DNA from: Datura wrightii | Lineage: Eukaryota > Streptophyta > Magnoliopsida > Solanales > Solanaceae | Assembly: GCA_035772735.1 (NCBI GenBank) | Contig: JASDFA010000027.1 | Span: forward strand, 37,616,001-37,680,000 | Length of the DNA: 64,000 nt | Direction of reading: 5' to 3' | In this document: one piece after another, positions 47,902-60,018 of the stretch | Numbering within the stretch: position 1 is the first letter of the stretch | Layout of the letters: every line of letters starts with the position of its first letter | Made by a program: the position numbers and the translations under genes | The notes under the pieces: model-generated | What the model was told of the DNA's origin: nothing | What the model saw: only the letters and a program-made list of their open reading frames with translations | Databases searched by the model: none

Positions 47902-50900
47902 CTAAATAGAGCTAATGAGTATGGAACTGAGTAGAGTATTGAGAAGCAGTTTAGTACCTAATTCTGGAACTGAACTGGGAGGAAACAAGTGAGGGTATCT
48001 GGCCATCATGTCTGCTTCTTCTTTCCATGTGGTTCCCTCAACTAGCTGATTCCTCCACAAAACTTTCACTAAAGCGATTTCTTTATTTCTCAACTTACGA
48101 ACCTGACAGTCAAGGATCTAAACTGGAAATTCTTCATAAGAGAGACTATCCTTTATCTCCATACTGTCCAATGGCACCACTGAAGTTGGATCACCAATGC
48201 ACTTTTTCAGTAGTGACATAAGGAAGACTGGGTGCACGACTGCTAATTTTGAAGGTAGTTCTAACTTGTAGGCTACATTGCCAATTCGCCTCAAAATCCT
48301 ATAGGGTCCCAAATACCTGGGACTGAGCTTTCCCATTTTGCCAAACCTCATCACCCCTTTCACGAGCGAAATTTTCAGGTATACCGAGTCATCAACTGTG
48401 AACTCCAACTCTCTTATCCGCACATCGGCATAGGATTTCTGACGACTCTGAGCTATTTTCAACCTTTCTCAGATGAGCTGAACTTTCTGCATTGCCTCGT
48501 GAACTGAGTCTGGCCCTATTAGAGTAGCTTCACCAATCTCAACCCACCCTATGGGAGATCTGCACCTCCTACCGTATAATGCCTCAAACGGTGCTATCTG
48601 AATGCTAGAGTGGTAGTTGTTGATGTATGCGAACTCGATGAGAGGCAAGTGGTCATCCCACTTGCCTTTGAAATCGATCACGCAAGCCCTCAACATATCT
48701 TCTAGGGTCTGAATGGTTCGCTCAGCTTGTTCATAGGTCTGCAGGTGAAAGGCTGTGCTGAGCTTGACCTGGGTACCAAGTCCTTTCTGAAAAGACTTCT
48801 AGAAGTGAGAGGTGAATTAGGTACCTCTTTCTGAGATAATGGATAATGGAACCCCATAAAGTATAACCAATTCTTAGATATAAATCCTAGCATAGTCCTC
48901 AGCTGAATCTATGGTTTTGACTAGGAGGAAATGTGCTGACTTAGTGATCCGGTCTACTATCACCCAAATTGAATTATTTTACCGATGAGTCCGAGGTAGA
49001 CCCGTAATGAAGTCCATGTTTACTTCTTCCCACTTCCATGTGGGTATACTGATATCCTAAGTCATACCTCCTAGTCTCTGGTGTTCCACCTTAACTTGCT
49101 GGCAATTCGAGCACTTGGTTACAAATTCAGCAATGTCTCTTTACATGCCATTCCACCAGTAAATATCCCGCAGATCGCGGTACATTTTGTAGCAACGGGG
49201 TGAATGGAGTAGCTCAAGCTGTGTGCCTCAACCAGTATCTGCTGTCTCAACTCACCAACATCCGATACATACAACCTTCCCTAGTAACGGAGCACACCAT
49301 CTCCCCCTTAGGAGAAAGCCTCAACCTCCTTTTTGAGAACTTCTTCTTTAAATTTAAGTAGAACTGGATCTTCATCTTGTCTGGACTTAACTTCAATTAA
49401 CAACGATGAATCCGAACAACTTTGCATTACCACCGCACCTTCGGTTGAATCCACCAGCTGCACCCCTAACCGAGCTAGCCTGTGAATATCCTTCGCCAGC
49501 TCCTTTTTGCCTTCTTCTACATGAGCCACGCTACACATAGACACTCTGCTTAAGGCACCACCCACCACTTTGGCTTTGCCCGGTTGATATAGCACACTCA
49601 TGTCGTAGCCTTTTAGTAGTTCCAACCACCTTCTCTAATGAAGGTTTAGGTCCTTCTGATTGAACACATACTGAAGACTCTTGTGATCCATAAACACATC
49701 TAGATGAGCTCCATATAAGTAATGCCTCCATATTTTTAGTGCAAACACCATCGCTGCCAACTCCAAGTCATAAGTTGGATAATTTTTCTCATGAACTTTG
49801 AGCTGTCTTGAGGCATAGGCTATCACTTTGCCCCGCTGCATCGTAACACAACCGAGTCCACCCTGGAAGCATTACAATAAACAACCAATCCATCTGTTCC
49901 TTCTGACAAGGTCAAAACTGGAGCAGTAGTGAGTCGAGTCTTAAACTCCTGGAAACTCTTCTCACACTCATCCGACCACTGAAATTTCACCTTCTTCTGT
50001 GTTAACTTAGTCAGAGGAGATGCTATAGAGGAGAAGCCTTCCGCAAACCGTCGATAATAACCCGCTAAGCCCAGGAAACTCCTGATTTCAGTAGGAGAGG
50101 TAGTTCTGGGCCAATCCTTCACTACTGCTATCTTATGAGGGTCTACTTGTATTCCTTCGACCGAGAACACATGACCTAAGAATGTCACGGACTTTAACCA
50201 AAATTCACACTTGTTGAACTTGGCAAATAATTGATGGTCCCTGAGTGTCTCTAATGCTAATCTTAGGTGATTGGCATGTTCTTCCTCATTTCTGGAGTAT
50301 ACTAGAATGTCGTCGATAAATACATTGACGAACATATCGAGATACTGCTTGAAGACCCTGTTCATTGAATCCGTGAAGATGATGGGGTGTTTGTGAGTCA
50401 AAATGACATCACCACAAACTCATAGTGACCATATCGAGTTTTGAAAGTTGTTTTCGGTATGTAACACTCTCTGACTCTCAGCTGATGGTACCCTGACCTG
50501 AGATCTATCTTGGAGAAACAACTGGCTCCCTGAAGTTGGTCAAACAGATCGTCAATTCTAGGTAGGGGATACTTGTTCTTAATTGTGACCTTGTTCAACT
50601 GATGGTAATCTATGCACATTCTAAGGGTACCATCTTTCTTATGCACGAATAGCACTAGAGCACCCCAGGGAGAGATGTCGGTTCTAATAAAACCCTTGTC
50701 AAAAAGATCCTTTAACTGCTTTTTCAAATCCTTAAGCTCGGCTGGAGCCATTCTGTAAGGAGGAATAGAGATGGGATGAGTTTCTAGGAGGATATCTATT
50801 TCAAAGTCTATTTCCGTTTCAGGGGGAACTCCGGGAAGATCCTTAGGAAAAACGTCTGGGAACTCGCTGACCACAAGGACTGATTGATAGTCATGGTCTT

Positions 50901-51300
50901 AGAGTTGGAATACTTGACCCGAACTAGGTGATATAGGCATCCCTTGGAGATAAGTTTCTATGCCTTAAGGTAGGAAATAAACCTACCCTTAGGCGCTGAA
51001 TTGCTGCCCGTCCATTCTAACACTGGTTCATTTGGAAACTGAAACTTGACAACTCTAGTTTTGCAATCAAATGAGGCATAGCAGGAGTGTAGCCAATCCA
51101 TGCAGAGAGTAAGGTCAAAATTGACCATGTCTAACTCTACAAGATCATCTGGAATAACTTTATTCAGGACTGATACTAGGCAGTTTCTATACACTCGGCT
51201 GGCTCTAACTGACTCGCCATCTGGGGTGGAGACTGAGAATGGTTCTGAGAAAACCTCTGGACTGATATTAAACTGGACTGCTATGTAGGGAGTCACGAAT
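47902..51300 (-). pseudogene. Element G pol: protease, RT, RNase H, integrase, chromodomain
   Basis: In coding order: protease segment with LLDLGA and FVTPYIAVQFNIS (about 51330-51270, one stop between); RT 50874-50398 with LRMCIDYHQLNKV and YPLPRIDDLFDQL. A nonsense change and a base loss follow at about 50400-50365 around VVMSF. The frame resumes with an intact FIDDIL box (about 50310) and FLGLAGYYRRFAEGF. RNase H follows (49841-49600), ending YDMSVLYQPGKAKV. Integrase shows IWVIVDRITK, but the second catalytic residue is Glu (SIISERGT, about 48838). QAERTIQTLEDM follows. An open C-terminal part (48462-48118) leads to a chromodomain (VKVLWRNQLVEGTTWKEE ... RYPHLFP) ending near 47902. Fewer stops than in A. 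Same family and order. Confidence 0.9.
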
Positions 51301-51469
51301 TAAAGAGCGGCTCCTAGATCTAGAAGGGCATACATGTCTAGATGGAAGAGACATAACATACCAGTAACTATGTCAGGTGAGTTTTCCTGATCCTGACGGG
51401 AAGATAGAGCATAGAAACGATTCTGGCGTTGACCACCATCTGTACCTGATGTGTTGGCCTGCTGAGCTG

Positions 51470-52569
51470 GTCAGCCTACCGGGGCTGATCATGTTGTGGA
51501 TTGTGATCTCCCTCGCCCTTTTGATGGGCACTCCCTAAGCCTGTGTACAAGCTGTCCACACCCAAAACAGCCCTCTTTGTGCTGAAGGCACTCCCCTGGG
51601 TGATTCTTGTCGCACTTGGGGAAAGTTGGATACCTGTTCCCGGCACTGAACTCTGAGACTAAGAGCCAGATGATCCACCACTCTGGTCTTGACAAGACCG
51701 AAAGGTAGGGGCACTGGCTGAACTGGGTGCTGGGGCCTCTACTGCTGCTTCTGCTGCTACTGTGGGCGGCTACCACCGATAGAGCTCTGATGGCAGTAAT
51801 CTTACTTGCCAGTCCTTGCCTGTTTGTTCTTTCACTTTATATCCTTCAGCTTTTCAGCCTCAATCTGTTGGGCATAGACAATCAAGCTGGAGAGATCCAT
51901 GTCTCTAATATGCATTGTTGTTCTGCACTCCTTAAGAACCAGGTTCAACACTCCATTCACGAATTTTAGCATGTGAGCCCTTGGCTCGGCTACCATCTCC
52001 GGAGCGTACATTGATAGTCTTGTAAACTCCAGAGTATACTCCTCCACTGTTCTATTTCCTTGCCTCAAGTTCATAAACTCCGCTATCATGGTCTCCCTGA
52101 GCTCTTGAGGGACAAATCTGTCTAGAAAGGCTGTGTTGAACTCCTCCCACTCCACCAGTCCTGCTCCTGCTAGTCTCCCCTCCTTCCACTACTCATACTA
52201 GACTTGGGCTACCCCTTTAAGCTGGTAGGCAGCTAGGTCGGCACTTTTGAAGGTGCCAACACCCGTAATACAGGTAATATTGTTAATTTCGTCCATGAAC
52301 TCTTGGGGGTCCTCCCCTACTTTGGATCCCTAAAATGATGGAGGATTCATTCGGGTGAAATCCTGCACCCTTGCAGCTTCTGCAAACTCGTTGGTGTTCA
52401 TCGACACCACCTGCTGGTTCACCTAGTTGGTGACTGTTTCGGCCAGCCATTGGATGGCCGCCCTGAATTCAGCGGTAGATATGGAATCATATTGAGGAGC
52501 TATCGGGGCTAGTGGGGCAGGTCTGTTGGCGTTACCGGCCCTTCTTACATTACCGTGTCTTGGAGGCAT
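51470..52569 (-). pseudogene. Element G gag
   Basis: Start codon at 52569-52567 (MPPRHGN). Early stop-containing FRAAIQWLAETVTN region, then an open capsid-like segment 52155-51832 (WEEFNTAFLDRFVPQEL ... EEYTLEFTRLSMYAPEMV), which is the conserved plant retrotransposon gag domain. A knuckle segment at 51776-51489 has CFGCGQLVHRLREC at 51528-51569 with all four ligands and an HPGEC mini-motif before it. Inactivated by frameshifts between these pieces. Confidence 0.9.
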
Positions 52570-52575
52570 GGTTCA

Positions 52576-54483
52576 CTGAAATGAAATAGAGCACAAGTTA
52601 GAAGAGCGTTTCTAAAATTAAACTTTAACACACGATAAGGAGTATGAACAAAAGGGAGTTTTCCTAATAACATCTTCTGGCCTCCTCGCCATAAGTGTGG
52701 CGCACTTCACCCATGAAATGGACTCTACTCGATGCAGCTTTCAGAATTTCTGAGGATCCTCCAAACCTAGTGCTCTAATACCAAGTTTATCACGCCCTGA
52801 GTCTACACCCTGGACGGAACACGGCACTTGGAGTCACAAGTAACCCCAAGTCAACCCTTGGTCTATCATACACTGGTATTCTGAGCAAAACATGCATAGC
52901 GAAAGCTTTGAAATAAAACATAATAGCATTTATTAAAGTTAAGACTTAACATAGAGAGTTAAAATATCTGAGAATCTAAAATCAAGCCTGTGTCTGAAAG
53001 CCATCTAACTGAGGAGTTGCTGAGACAAGCCCCCAACTAACTCTAAGACTAACTGATAGTGATAAAGAAAAATGAAATAAATGAAATAATGCCCTCTAAA
53101 TATTAGGACTCACACTGCTGCTGCTGATAGAGAGATCCAAATGAATCGGCTAACGGCACTAGGTCTAAGAACCTGCGGCTGTATCATAAAAGTATGTGTT
53201 AGTACTTTGAATATACTAAGTAAGTGAGAGAAGTATAATGATAAATATATAGATGACAGGACTGAAAAGACATGTAATGACCAACTGATAACTAAACTGA
53301 ACAATATGTCGTAAACTGAGATGGTAAAGATGACCATGTCTGGTAAGAAAAAACATGCCCTAAGTCTGAAAGTTCTGAGTCTAAGATACTGTACTAATTT
53401 GAGCTAAGATGATAGAGCTGAAACTGAACTGAGATGCTTATTCTGAAAATGGACTGGACTGACTAGTGGGAGAGGCTATAACCGATATATAACCACGTGA
53501 GCTAGACATGGAGTCTGATGTATACACCCCACCGGTAGGACCCAATATACCTTTCCAGGGTATAAAGGCATGGATTGTGAGAATCACTGTCAGGGGTCCA
53601 TGAGGCCAAGTAAATATAACCTACGGTGGCAACGTAGTTCTGGTACCTGGGGGCACTGGAACCCCGGCCCATTCGGTGCTAAGTCCTACACCCAATGGAT
53701 AATCCTATCTCGACTACTACTGCTTAGCGGATAGCTCGATACTTGGGCCCAAGACTATAACTAACTCATGGATATTGTATGAGAGTTCCCTGAGCATCTT
53801 ATAGGACCGTATTTGGAAACTGAGTTGTAAGACTAGTCAGAGCTGCTTATCTGGAATCATCGTAACCGTCTAAAGAACAACTGATAATTGAGCTGGGGTC
53901 CTGGGGCTGGTCAGAGCTATATAACTAGAATGTCATGACCTCCTAATGGACAAAATAACTATAATATGAGTCTAATTCTGATAACTGAGAGGCACCACTG
54001 ATACCTCGGAAGAAGACTGTAGTCAAACTGATCAGCTAACATTTATGACTAACACTAGATATTCTAGTACTTTGACTGAAAGTGAACTGACAATTCTGAG
54101 TAATACAAAGTATATAGACTTCTCTGACTAAATCTGAATAACATACATGTAACGGAGTTCTAACACATACAATTATTATAGAAGCCCCTAACTCTGAAAG
54201 GTGCAAGCTATTCTCTAGAATTCAATGCTTAAACAGGATTCTAGTTTTTGACTTTTCAAGAGCTAGGGCTAAATTTCTAATTCGACGAAACAAGCATCAT
54301 TTTAGTTACAAACTGGTGGAAAATAGCTACAATTAACATAGGATAGGATTCCACATGAATTAATCAAATAACAATAACAATATCTTCAAATTTGCAATCT
54401 CAGGGCTAGGACTGAAAGTGAACAAAGAGAGGGTTTTGTGGGACGCAAGGGGAGAACAATCTCCTTGCTGAATTCCCACATAC
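52576..54483 (-). other. Predicted leader intron of element G
   Basis: Donor TATAG|GTATGTGGG in the right LTR (intron starts 54483) and acceptor CATTTCAG|TGAACC directly before the gag ATG (intron ends 52576): 1,908 nt, nearly the same length as in B (1,921). Confidence 0.5.
52770..52784 (-). promoter_or_regulatory. Primer-binding site of element G
   Basis: Minus strand reads TTGGTATTAGAGCAC, three bases from the LTR; initiator methionine tRNA type. Confidence 0.8.
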
Positions 54484-55278
54484 CTATAGAAGAAACCCTG
54501 GTGAAAATCCCTGAGAAAAACTGAGAAGAATATCAAACCCTTGCTCCTGCTCTGTGCTTTCAGAAAAGTTCTAACGTTTTGTTCTTGAGGGAGTTGAGAG
54601 GAATGAACGAAAAGGGTCATTCTACCCCTTTAATTTCCTCCTATACGAACCCAAAACGACGTAGTTTCAAGTTTAAAAAGCTGGGAAAATACTAAAATAC
54701 CCCTGACCAAAAGAACTAAAAACTGCCCATTGAAATCTGTCGTTGGTTCTGGTTTCTAAAGTCGGACCTGCTGGACTGAATCAACGAGGGGATCCAACTG
54801 TTAGTTAGAAGTACTAACGAGTTGTTGGTTCCTATCGTGGTTATAGAGAGGGAAACTCGGGCCCTAAGACAACGAGAGATACAATGCCTCGTTGTTAGGT
54901 ACAATGGGTCGTTGCACCCACTCGTTGTCAACATTGTTGGGTCCTGGGTCTTGACGACGACGGGTGGAAAAGACGGCCCGTTGGTGATAAATAAGTTGTT
55001 CATTCCACTCGTTGCTTACTAGCACAAAACCAACCCCTTACTGGAAGATCTAACAACAACTACCTACAACGGGTCATTGGAACTACCAATGACTCATTGG
55101 TCGGCTTGTTGTTTCTGGGAGGAAATATGCTAAGCAAACCATGACTCCTTGCAATGGCCCGTTAGTTCCACCAACGGTCCGCTGTTTGTGTCATTAGAGA
55201 CAGAATTTTTTTTCTGGTTTTTCTATGGTTTTTCATGCAACGTCTGAATTTGGTCTAGGAATGTTTCGGGGTGTTACA
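52788..55278 (-). mobile_element. Element G right LTR (5' LTR by coding sense)
   Basis: 2,491 bp; the first bases are TATCACGCCCTGAG (TG to TA transition), ending TTCGGGGTGTTACA. Dyad array 54720-55190. Frames at 54360-55022 are LTR sequence. Confidence 0.9.
54720..55190. repeat. Dyad-motif array in G right LTR (CAACG type)
   Basis: Same family as 47140-47690: CAATGGGTCGTTG, CCACTCGTTGTC, CCAATGACTCATTGG, CCAACGGTCCGC. Confidence 0.75.
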
Positions 55279-55283
55279 AGAGT
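55279..55283. repeat. Target-site duplication of element G (right, AGAGT)
   Basis: Second, identical copy. Confidence 0.9.
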
Positions 55284-55753
55284 AGCAACATATTTATTAC
55301 TAAATTCTTCCTGCAAGAACATTCTTGATGTAGATTTCAATCATAATAATATTTTAAGGAGAAATATCACACTAGGTATGTTTTTGTAATTGGCTATGGG
55401 ATAAGGAAAAACTCATATCTTTTAATATTTAATTGAAGAAGAGACATTAAAAGAGGAAGTAAAAGATAATTTGTAGGATAACATTGAATTGAATATCCAA
55501 GATTTCACAAATATAAATAATTTGAATATTCCATATTTCACAATCTCTTGAATCGCTCTAAGTTCTTTCTTAGTGTCTTTCCTAATTTATTTATTAGTTT
55601 GTTAAAAAGTGTTTGATTTTTGTTTTATTATTGTAATACTTATATAACTACATTTATTGCAGATGAGTCTATAACTCTAAAGTAAATATTTAATTTTTAC
55701 TCTTTGCTTGTTATACTAATGTATTTTTATATCTATTTACATGTACCAAGATT
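55284..55753. other. CACTA 5' non-coding region, continued
   Basis: AT-rich sequence between the G insertion and the transposase start. It contains an acceptor-like CATTTATTGCAG ending at about 55662. No frame. Confidence 0.4.
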
Positions 55754-58355
55754 ATGGCACCTAATAAAAATGAATGGAACATTTTAATGTTAATGATCAA
55801 CTTTGTAATGCTTACATAGATGGAGTAGAGAATTTTTTGGCATATGCTTTTATAAAATTGAGAGAACCGCAGTTGATACGTTGTTCATGTATCAAATGTG
55901 GTAATGCAATTTCTAGAACACATGCAGTGCTTAGGTCACATTTGATAGTATATGGGATAATATCAAATTATACTCTTTGATATCACCATGGGAGTGGTCA
56001 GGTGAAGCACAATCGGATTTTGAATTTGTAGATGATAATGATACTGATGAGGGTGATGGTGAAGATGAAATACATGATATGTTCATAGATTTGTATCCCA
56101 ATTTTGACAGAGATAATATGAATAGTAGTGGTGATGATCTTCTAGAGGAGTAACCAAATCTTGAAGCAAAAAGGTTTTATAGGTTATTGAAGGATTTTGA
56201 GCTACTATTATGCCAAAGTGCAAAAGTTTCTAAACTTTCTACTTTGGTTAAATTGCTTCATATTAACAGTATTGGTCGTTGGAGTAATGAGTCATTTACG
56301 ATGTTACTAAAGTTTTTGAAAGAAGATTTATTACTTGACGGGAAAAACTTGCCAAATTCATATTATGAGGCAAAGAAGATAATTCAGGATCTTGGTCTTT
56401 CTTATAAGAAAATTGATGCGTGTAAGAATGATTGCATGTTATATTGGAAGGATGATAATTGTCTTGAATCTTGCAAAATTTGTGGTGCATCCAGATGGAA
56501 GAAGGATACACATAATGGAGAAACCAAATTTAAAAGTGGAGAAAAGATACCATGCAAGATTTTGCGTTATTTTCCTCTAAAGCCAAGACTTCAAAGATTG
56601 TTTATGTGCACAAAGACGTCTTCTTTAATATAATGACATTATGATAAAAGAGTTTATGATGGAATAATGAGGCACCCAGCTGATATGATGGCATGGAAAA
56701 AATTTGATGAACTTTACCCATCTTCTGCTGTTGAGCCTTGTAATATACGACTTAGGCTTGCTACTAATGGATTTCAACCATTTGGAATGTCCAGAACTCC
56801 ATACAGCATTTTTCCTATGGTACTTATTCCATATAATTTACCACATTGGCTTTGATGCAACAAGAAAATTTTATTTTTTCCAATGCTTATATCTGGTCTT
56901 GAGAGTCCCGGGGATGCAGTTGATGTCTATCTTCAGCCTTTGATAGAGGAGTTGAATGAATTATGGGAAGTTGGTGTGGAGACCTTTAATGTGTCAACTA
57001 AAATAAATTATACATTATATGCATCTTTGTTATGGTCAGTCAATGACTTTCTAGCATATGCAAATTTATCTGGGTGGAGTACAAAAGGAAAATTGACCTG
57101 TCCATATTGCAACAAAGAAACTCTTTCCACAAGGCTAAATAATGGTAAAAAAACAGTGTTATATGGGCCATAGATGCTTTCTTCCTCTTAATCACAAATG
57201 GAGGAATGATAAAGAGTCATTTGACAATACTAGGGAGTGAAGACTACCGCCAAAAATATTATCTGGTGATGATATACTTGATCAAGTTGCTAATTTAGAT
57301 GGGTTACCACTAATAAAGGATCCAAAAAGGAAGAACAAAACATCACATGATAGTAGGGGTGATAATTGGAATAAGAAGAGTATATTCTTTGATCTTCCGT
57401 ATTTGAAAACTTTGTTGTTGCGACATAATCTAGATATGATGCATATTGAGAAAAATATATGCGATAATATTTTGGGGACAATCTTAAATGTCAAAGGAAA
57501 AACCAAAGGCACATTGAATACTCGGTTGGATTTACAAGAAATGAACATACGAGAAGATTTGCATCCTATTAAAAATGGGGATAATTATGAGTTACCGCCA
57601 GCATGTTTCACATTATCTATAGAAGGTAAGCAAAAGTTATTCAATGTATTAAAGAATCTAAAGGTCCTAGATGTATTTACATTAATTAATTATCAGTATG
57701 TCAATCTCAAAGATCGGAAAATTTCAGGATTAAAAAGCCACGATTGTCATGTTATTATCCAACATTTACTCCCACATACCATATGTGGTATGCTCTGCAA
57801 ATCTGTATATGAACCACTTATTGAGTTGTTTTTGTTTTTCAAAGTTCTTGGAGTGAAATGTTTGAGCATAGATGAGTTGAAAAAGATAGAAGCCCAAAGA
57901 CCAATAACTTTGTGCAAGTTAGAAAAGGTCTTCCCTCATGCCTTTTTTGATGTCATGGTGCATTTGGTAATTCATTTACCTAATAAAGCTCAGATTGCTA
58001 GACCAATTCAATATCGATGGATGTACCCAATAGAGCGCTACCTACACTTTTTGAAGTCTTCTGTTGCTAATATGGCTCACCCAGAAGGTTCAATTGCAGA
58101 GGGATATTTAGCAACTGACTGTATGACTTTGTGTTCAAGATATGTGTTCAAGATATTTGAATACAATGAAGACAAAATTTAATTGCCTTGATCGAAATTA
58201 TGATGGTGAAATTTTTGAATCTGAGGGAGGTTTGGAAATTTTTTTGTCAACCTGTAAAACCTTTAAAGTGTAGCACACTGGAAAGATTCAGATGAAAAGG
58301 AGCAGGCAGATTTTTATATTTTGAAGAACTGTGATGAAATTCAACCATTTCTCGA

Positions 58356-58427
58356 GTAAGTAATCTTATACTTTTTCCATATTTTCAATTTAAAATTACA
58401 AGTAGTTACACTTATGATTGTTTGTAG
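58356..58427 (+). other. Small intron in CACTA transposase
   Basis: CTCGA|GTAAGT ... TTTGTAG|AGAATT. Removing 72 nt joins the frame PFLEEFLQIHDD, as expected from related transposases. Confidence 0.7.
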
Positions 58428-58515
58428 AGAATTTTTACAAATTCATGATGATACTTCTCAACAACGTTCAGATGTGGAATGGAATAGGCAATTCATTAGT
58501 TGGTTACAAGAAAAG

Positions 58516-58589
58516 GTGAGTATCAATTAATAATTTTTTTTCAAATTACGTAAATAATATTAACTAAAATATGTATTTGATGTTGTTAG
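58516..58589 (+). other. Second small intron in CACTA transposase
   Basis: GAAAAG|GTGAGT ... TTGTTAG|GTTGCA, 74 nt. The upstream exon ends FISWLQEK, and the frame goes on as VAKLLYKHND. Confidence 0.65.
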
Positions 58590-59055
58590 GTTGCAAAATT
58601 ATTATAAACACAATGATAGTAAGAGAATGAAAGATTTGCTCTCATTGTCACGTGGTCCTATTCCCTATGTAAAAAAGATTCAAAGGTCACATTATTAACA
58701 GATATAGGTTTCATGTGCAAGAGTATGATAAAGGTTTAAGAACTCAGAATTATGGAGTGGTTGTATCTAGTAAGACTGATGAAGAGAAAGAACAAATAGA
58801 TTATTGTAGCGAGTTAACTGAGGTTCTTGAATTGTAATTCATTGAGGGAAGAAGAGTGGTTTTATTTCAATGTACGTGGTATGATGTGTATGACCCAAAG
58901 AGGGGAGTTAAGATTGATGAATATGGCTTTGTAAGTGTTAACTGCCAGCGATTTTTGAAAACAAATGAGCCTTTTGTATTAGCCAACCAAGCATCACAAG
59001 TATTTTATTCAATCAATAAGTCCAATAAAGATTGGCATATTGTACGAAAGGTTCA

Positions 59056-60018
59056 TGTCACGCCCCGAGTTTACACCCTAGACGGAACATGGCACTTGGA
59101 GTCACAAGTAACCCCAAGTCAACCCTTGGTCTATCATACACTGGTATTTTGAGTAAAACATGCATAGCAGAAGCTTTGAAATAGTACATAATAGCATTTA
59201 TGAAAATTAAAACTGAACATAGAGACTTAAAATATTTGAGAATCTGAAATCAAGTTTGTGTCTGAAAGCTATCTAACTGAGGAGTTGCTGGGACAAGCCC
59301 CTAGCTAACTCTAAGTCTAACTGAAAATGATAAAGAAAACTGAATGAATTAAATAACACTCTCGGAGTATGAGGACTCACACTGTTGCTGCTGATAGAGA
59401 GATCCAAATGAATCAGCTAATGGCGCTGGGTTTGAGAACCTGGGACTGTATCATAAAACGATACAGCATAAAAGTATGTGTCAGTACTTTGAATGTACGG
59501 AATAAGTGAGAGAAGCATAATGATAAATATATAGATGACTAAATTGAAAAGACATGCAATGACCAACTAATAACTGAACTGAACAATCTAGTAATATGAG
59601 ATGGTCAAGATGACCCTATCTAGTGGTCAAATACATGCCCTAAATTTGAAAGTTCTGAGTCTGAGATAATGTACAAAACTTAGCTGAGCTGCTAGGGCTG
59701 AAACTAAACTGAGTTGCTTATTCTGAAACTGGACTGGACTGACTAGTGGAAGAGTCTATAACCGACATATAACCACGTGAGCTAGACGTGGAGTACAATG
59801 TATACACCCCACCGGTAGGACCCAATATACCTTGCCAGGGTATAAAGGCATGAACTGGGTGATCACAAAAGTTTGGGGGCATTTAGGCCAACAATCTGTA
59901 ACTATAACCTACGCTAGCAACGTAGTTCAGGGAACCTGGGTGCGCTGGAACACCGGTCCACTCGGTGTTAAGTCCTACTCCCACTGGAAACCTATACCGA
60001 ACTGCTAGGTAATCGGGT
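59056..60018 (-). mobile_element. Element H: LTR fragment, Tekay-like, minus strand
   Basis: Starts TGTCACGCCCCGAG inside the transposase coding sequence (left flank GTTCA). Up to about 59840 it aligns best with the G LTRs (CACACTGTTGCTGCTGATAG); beyond that it follows the B type (GAACTGGGTGATCACAAAAG). It is cut at 60018 by element J. The rest lies outside the window. Confidence 0.8.

Larger units (their letters stand above)
45183..55278 (-). mobile_element. Element G: complete Tekay/Del-type chromovirus, minus strand
   Basis: 10.1 kb with both LTRs (45183-47734 and 52788-55278), polypurine tract, pol with chromodomain, gag, primer-binding site and a perfect AGAGT target duplication. Over the first 117 aligned bases after the first few, the two LTRs differ at 10 positions by my count, so it is not recent, but it is the best preserved copy here. 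It interrupts the 5' non-coding part of the CACTA element. Confidence 0.92.
55754..59055 (+). pseudogene. CACTA transposase relic (TNP2 type) with DUF4218 and DUF4216 regions
   Basis: Starts MAPNKNEW at 55754, then a frameshift near 55776. The transposase-associated N-terminal domain (DGVENFLAYAF ... CIKCGN) ends in YTL*YHHG, where a TGG codon is now TGA (55978-55980). After an acidic linker the TNP2/Transposase_21 core runs from about 56187 (KICGASRWKKD, LRYFPLKPRLQRLF, then stops at 56631-56636, DGFQPFG, GWSTKGKLTCPYC, shift near 57150) to LLLRHNLDMMHIEKN (about 57410-57455). The longest open part is 57403-58182, which includes the DUF4218-like SGLKSHDCHVIIQHLLP and QYRWMYPIERYL. Introns follow at 58356-58427 and 58516-58589. 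The DUF4216-like end (VVLFQCTWYDVYDP ... FVLANQASQVFY) is cut by H at 59056. Such proteins bind and excise CACTA elements. This one is inactive. Confidence 0.9.

Noticed and set aside
57282..57548. Minus-strand frames opposite the transposase
   Set aside because: They are shadows of the plus-strand TNP2 coding sequence, which has clear family motifs.
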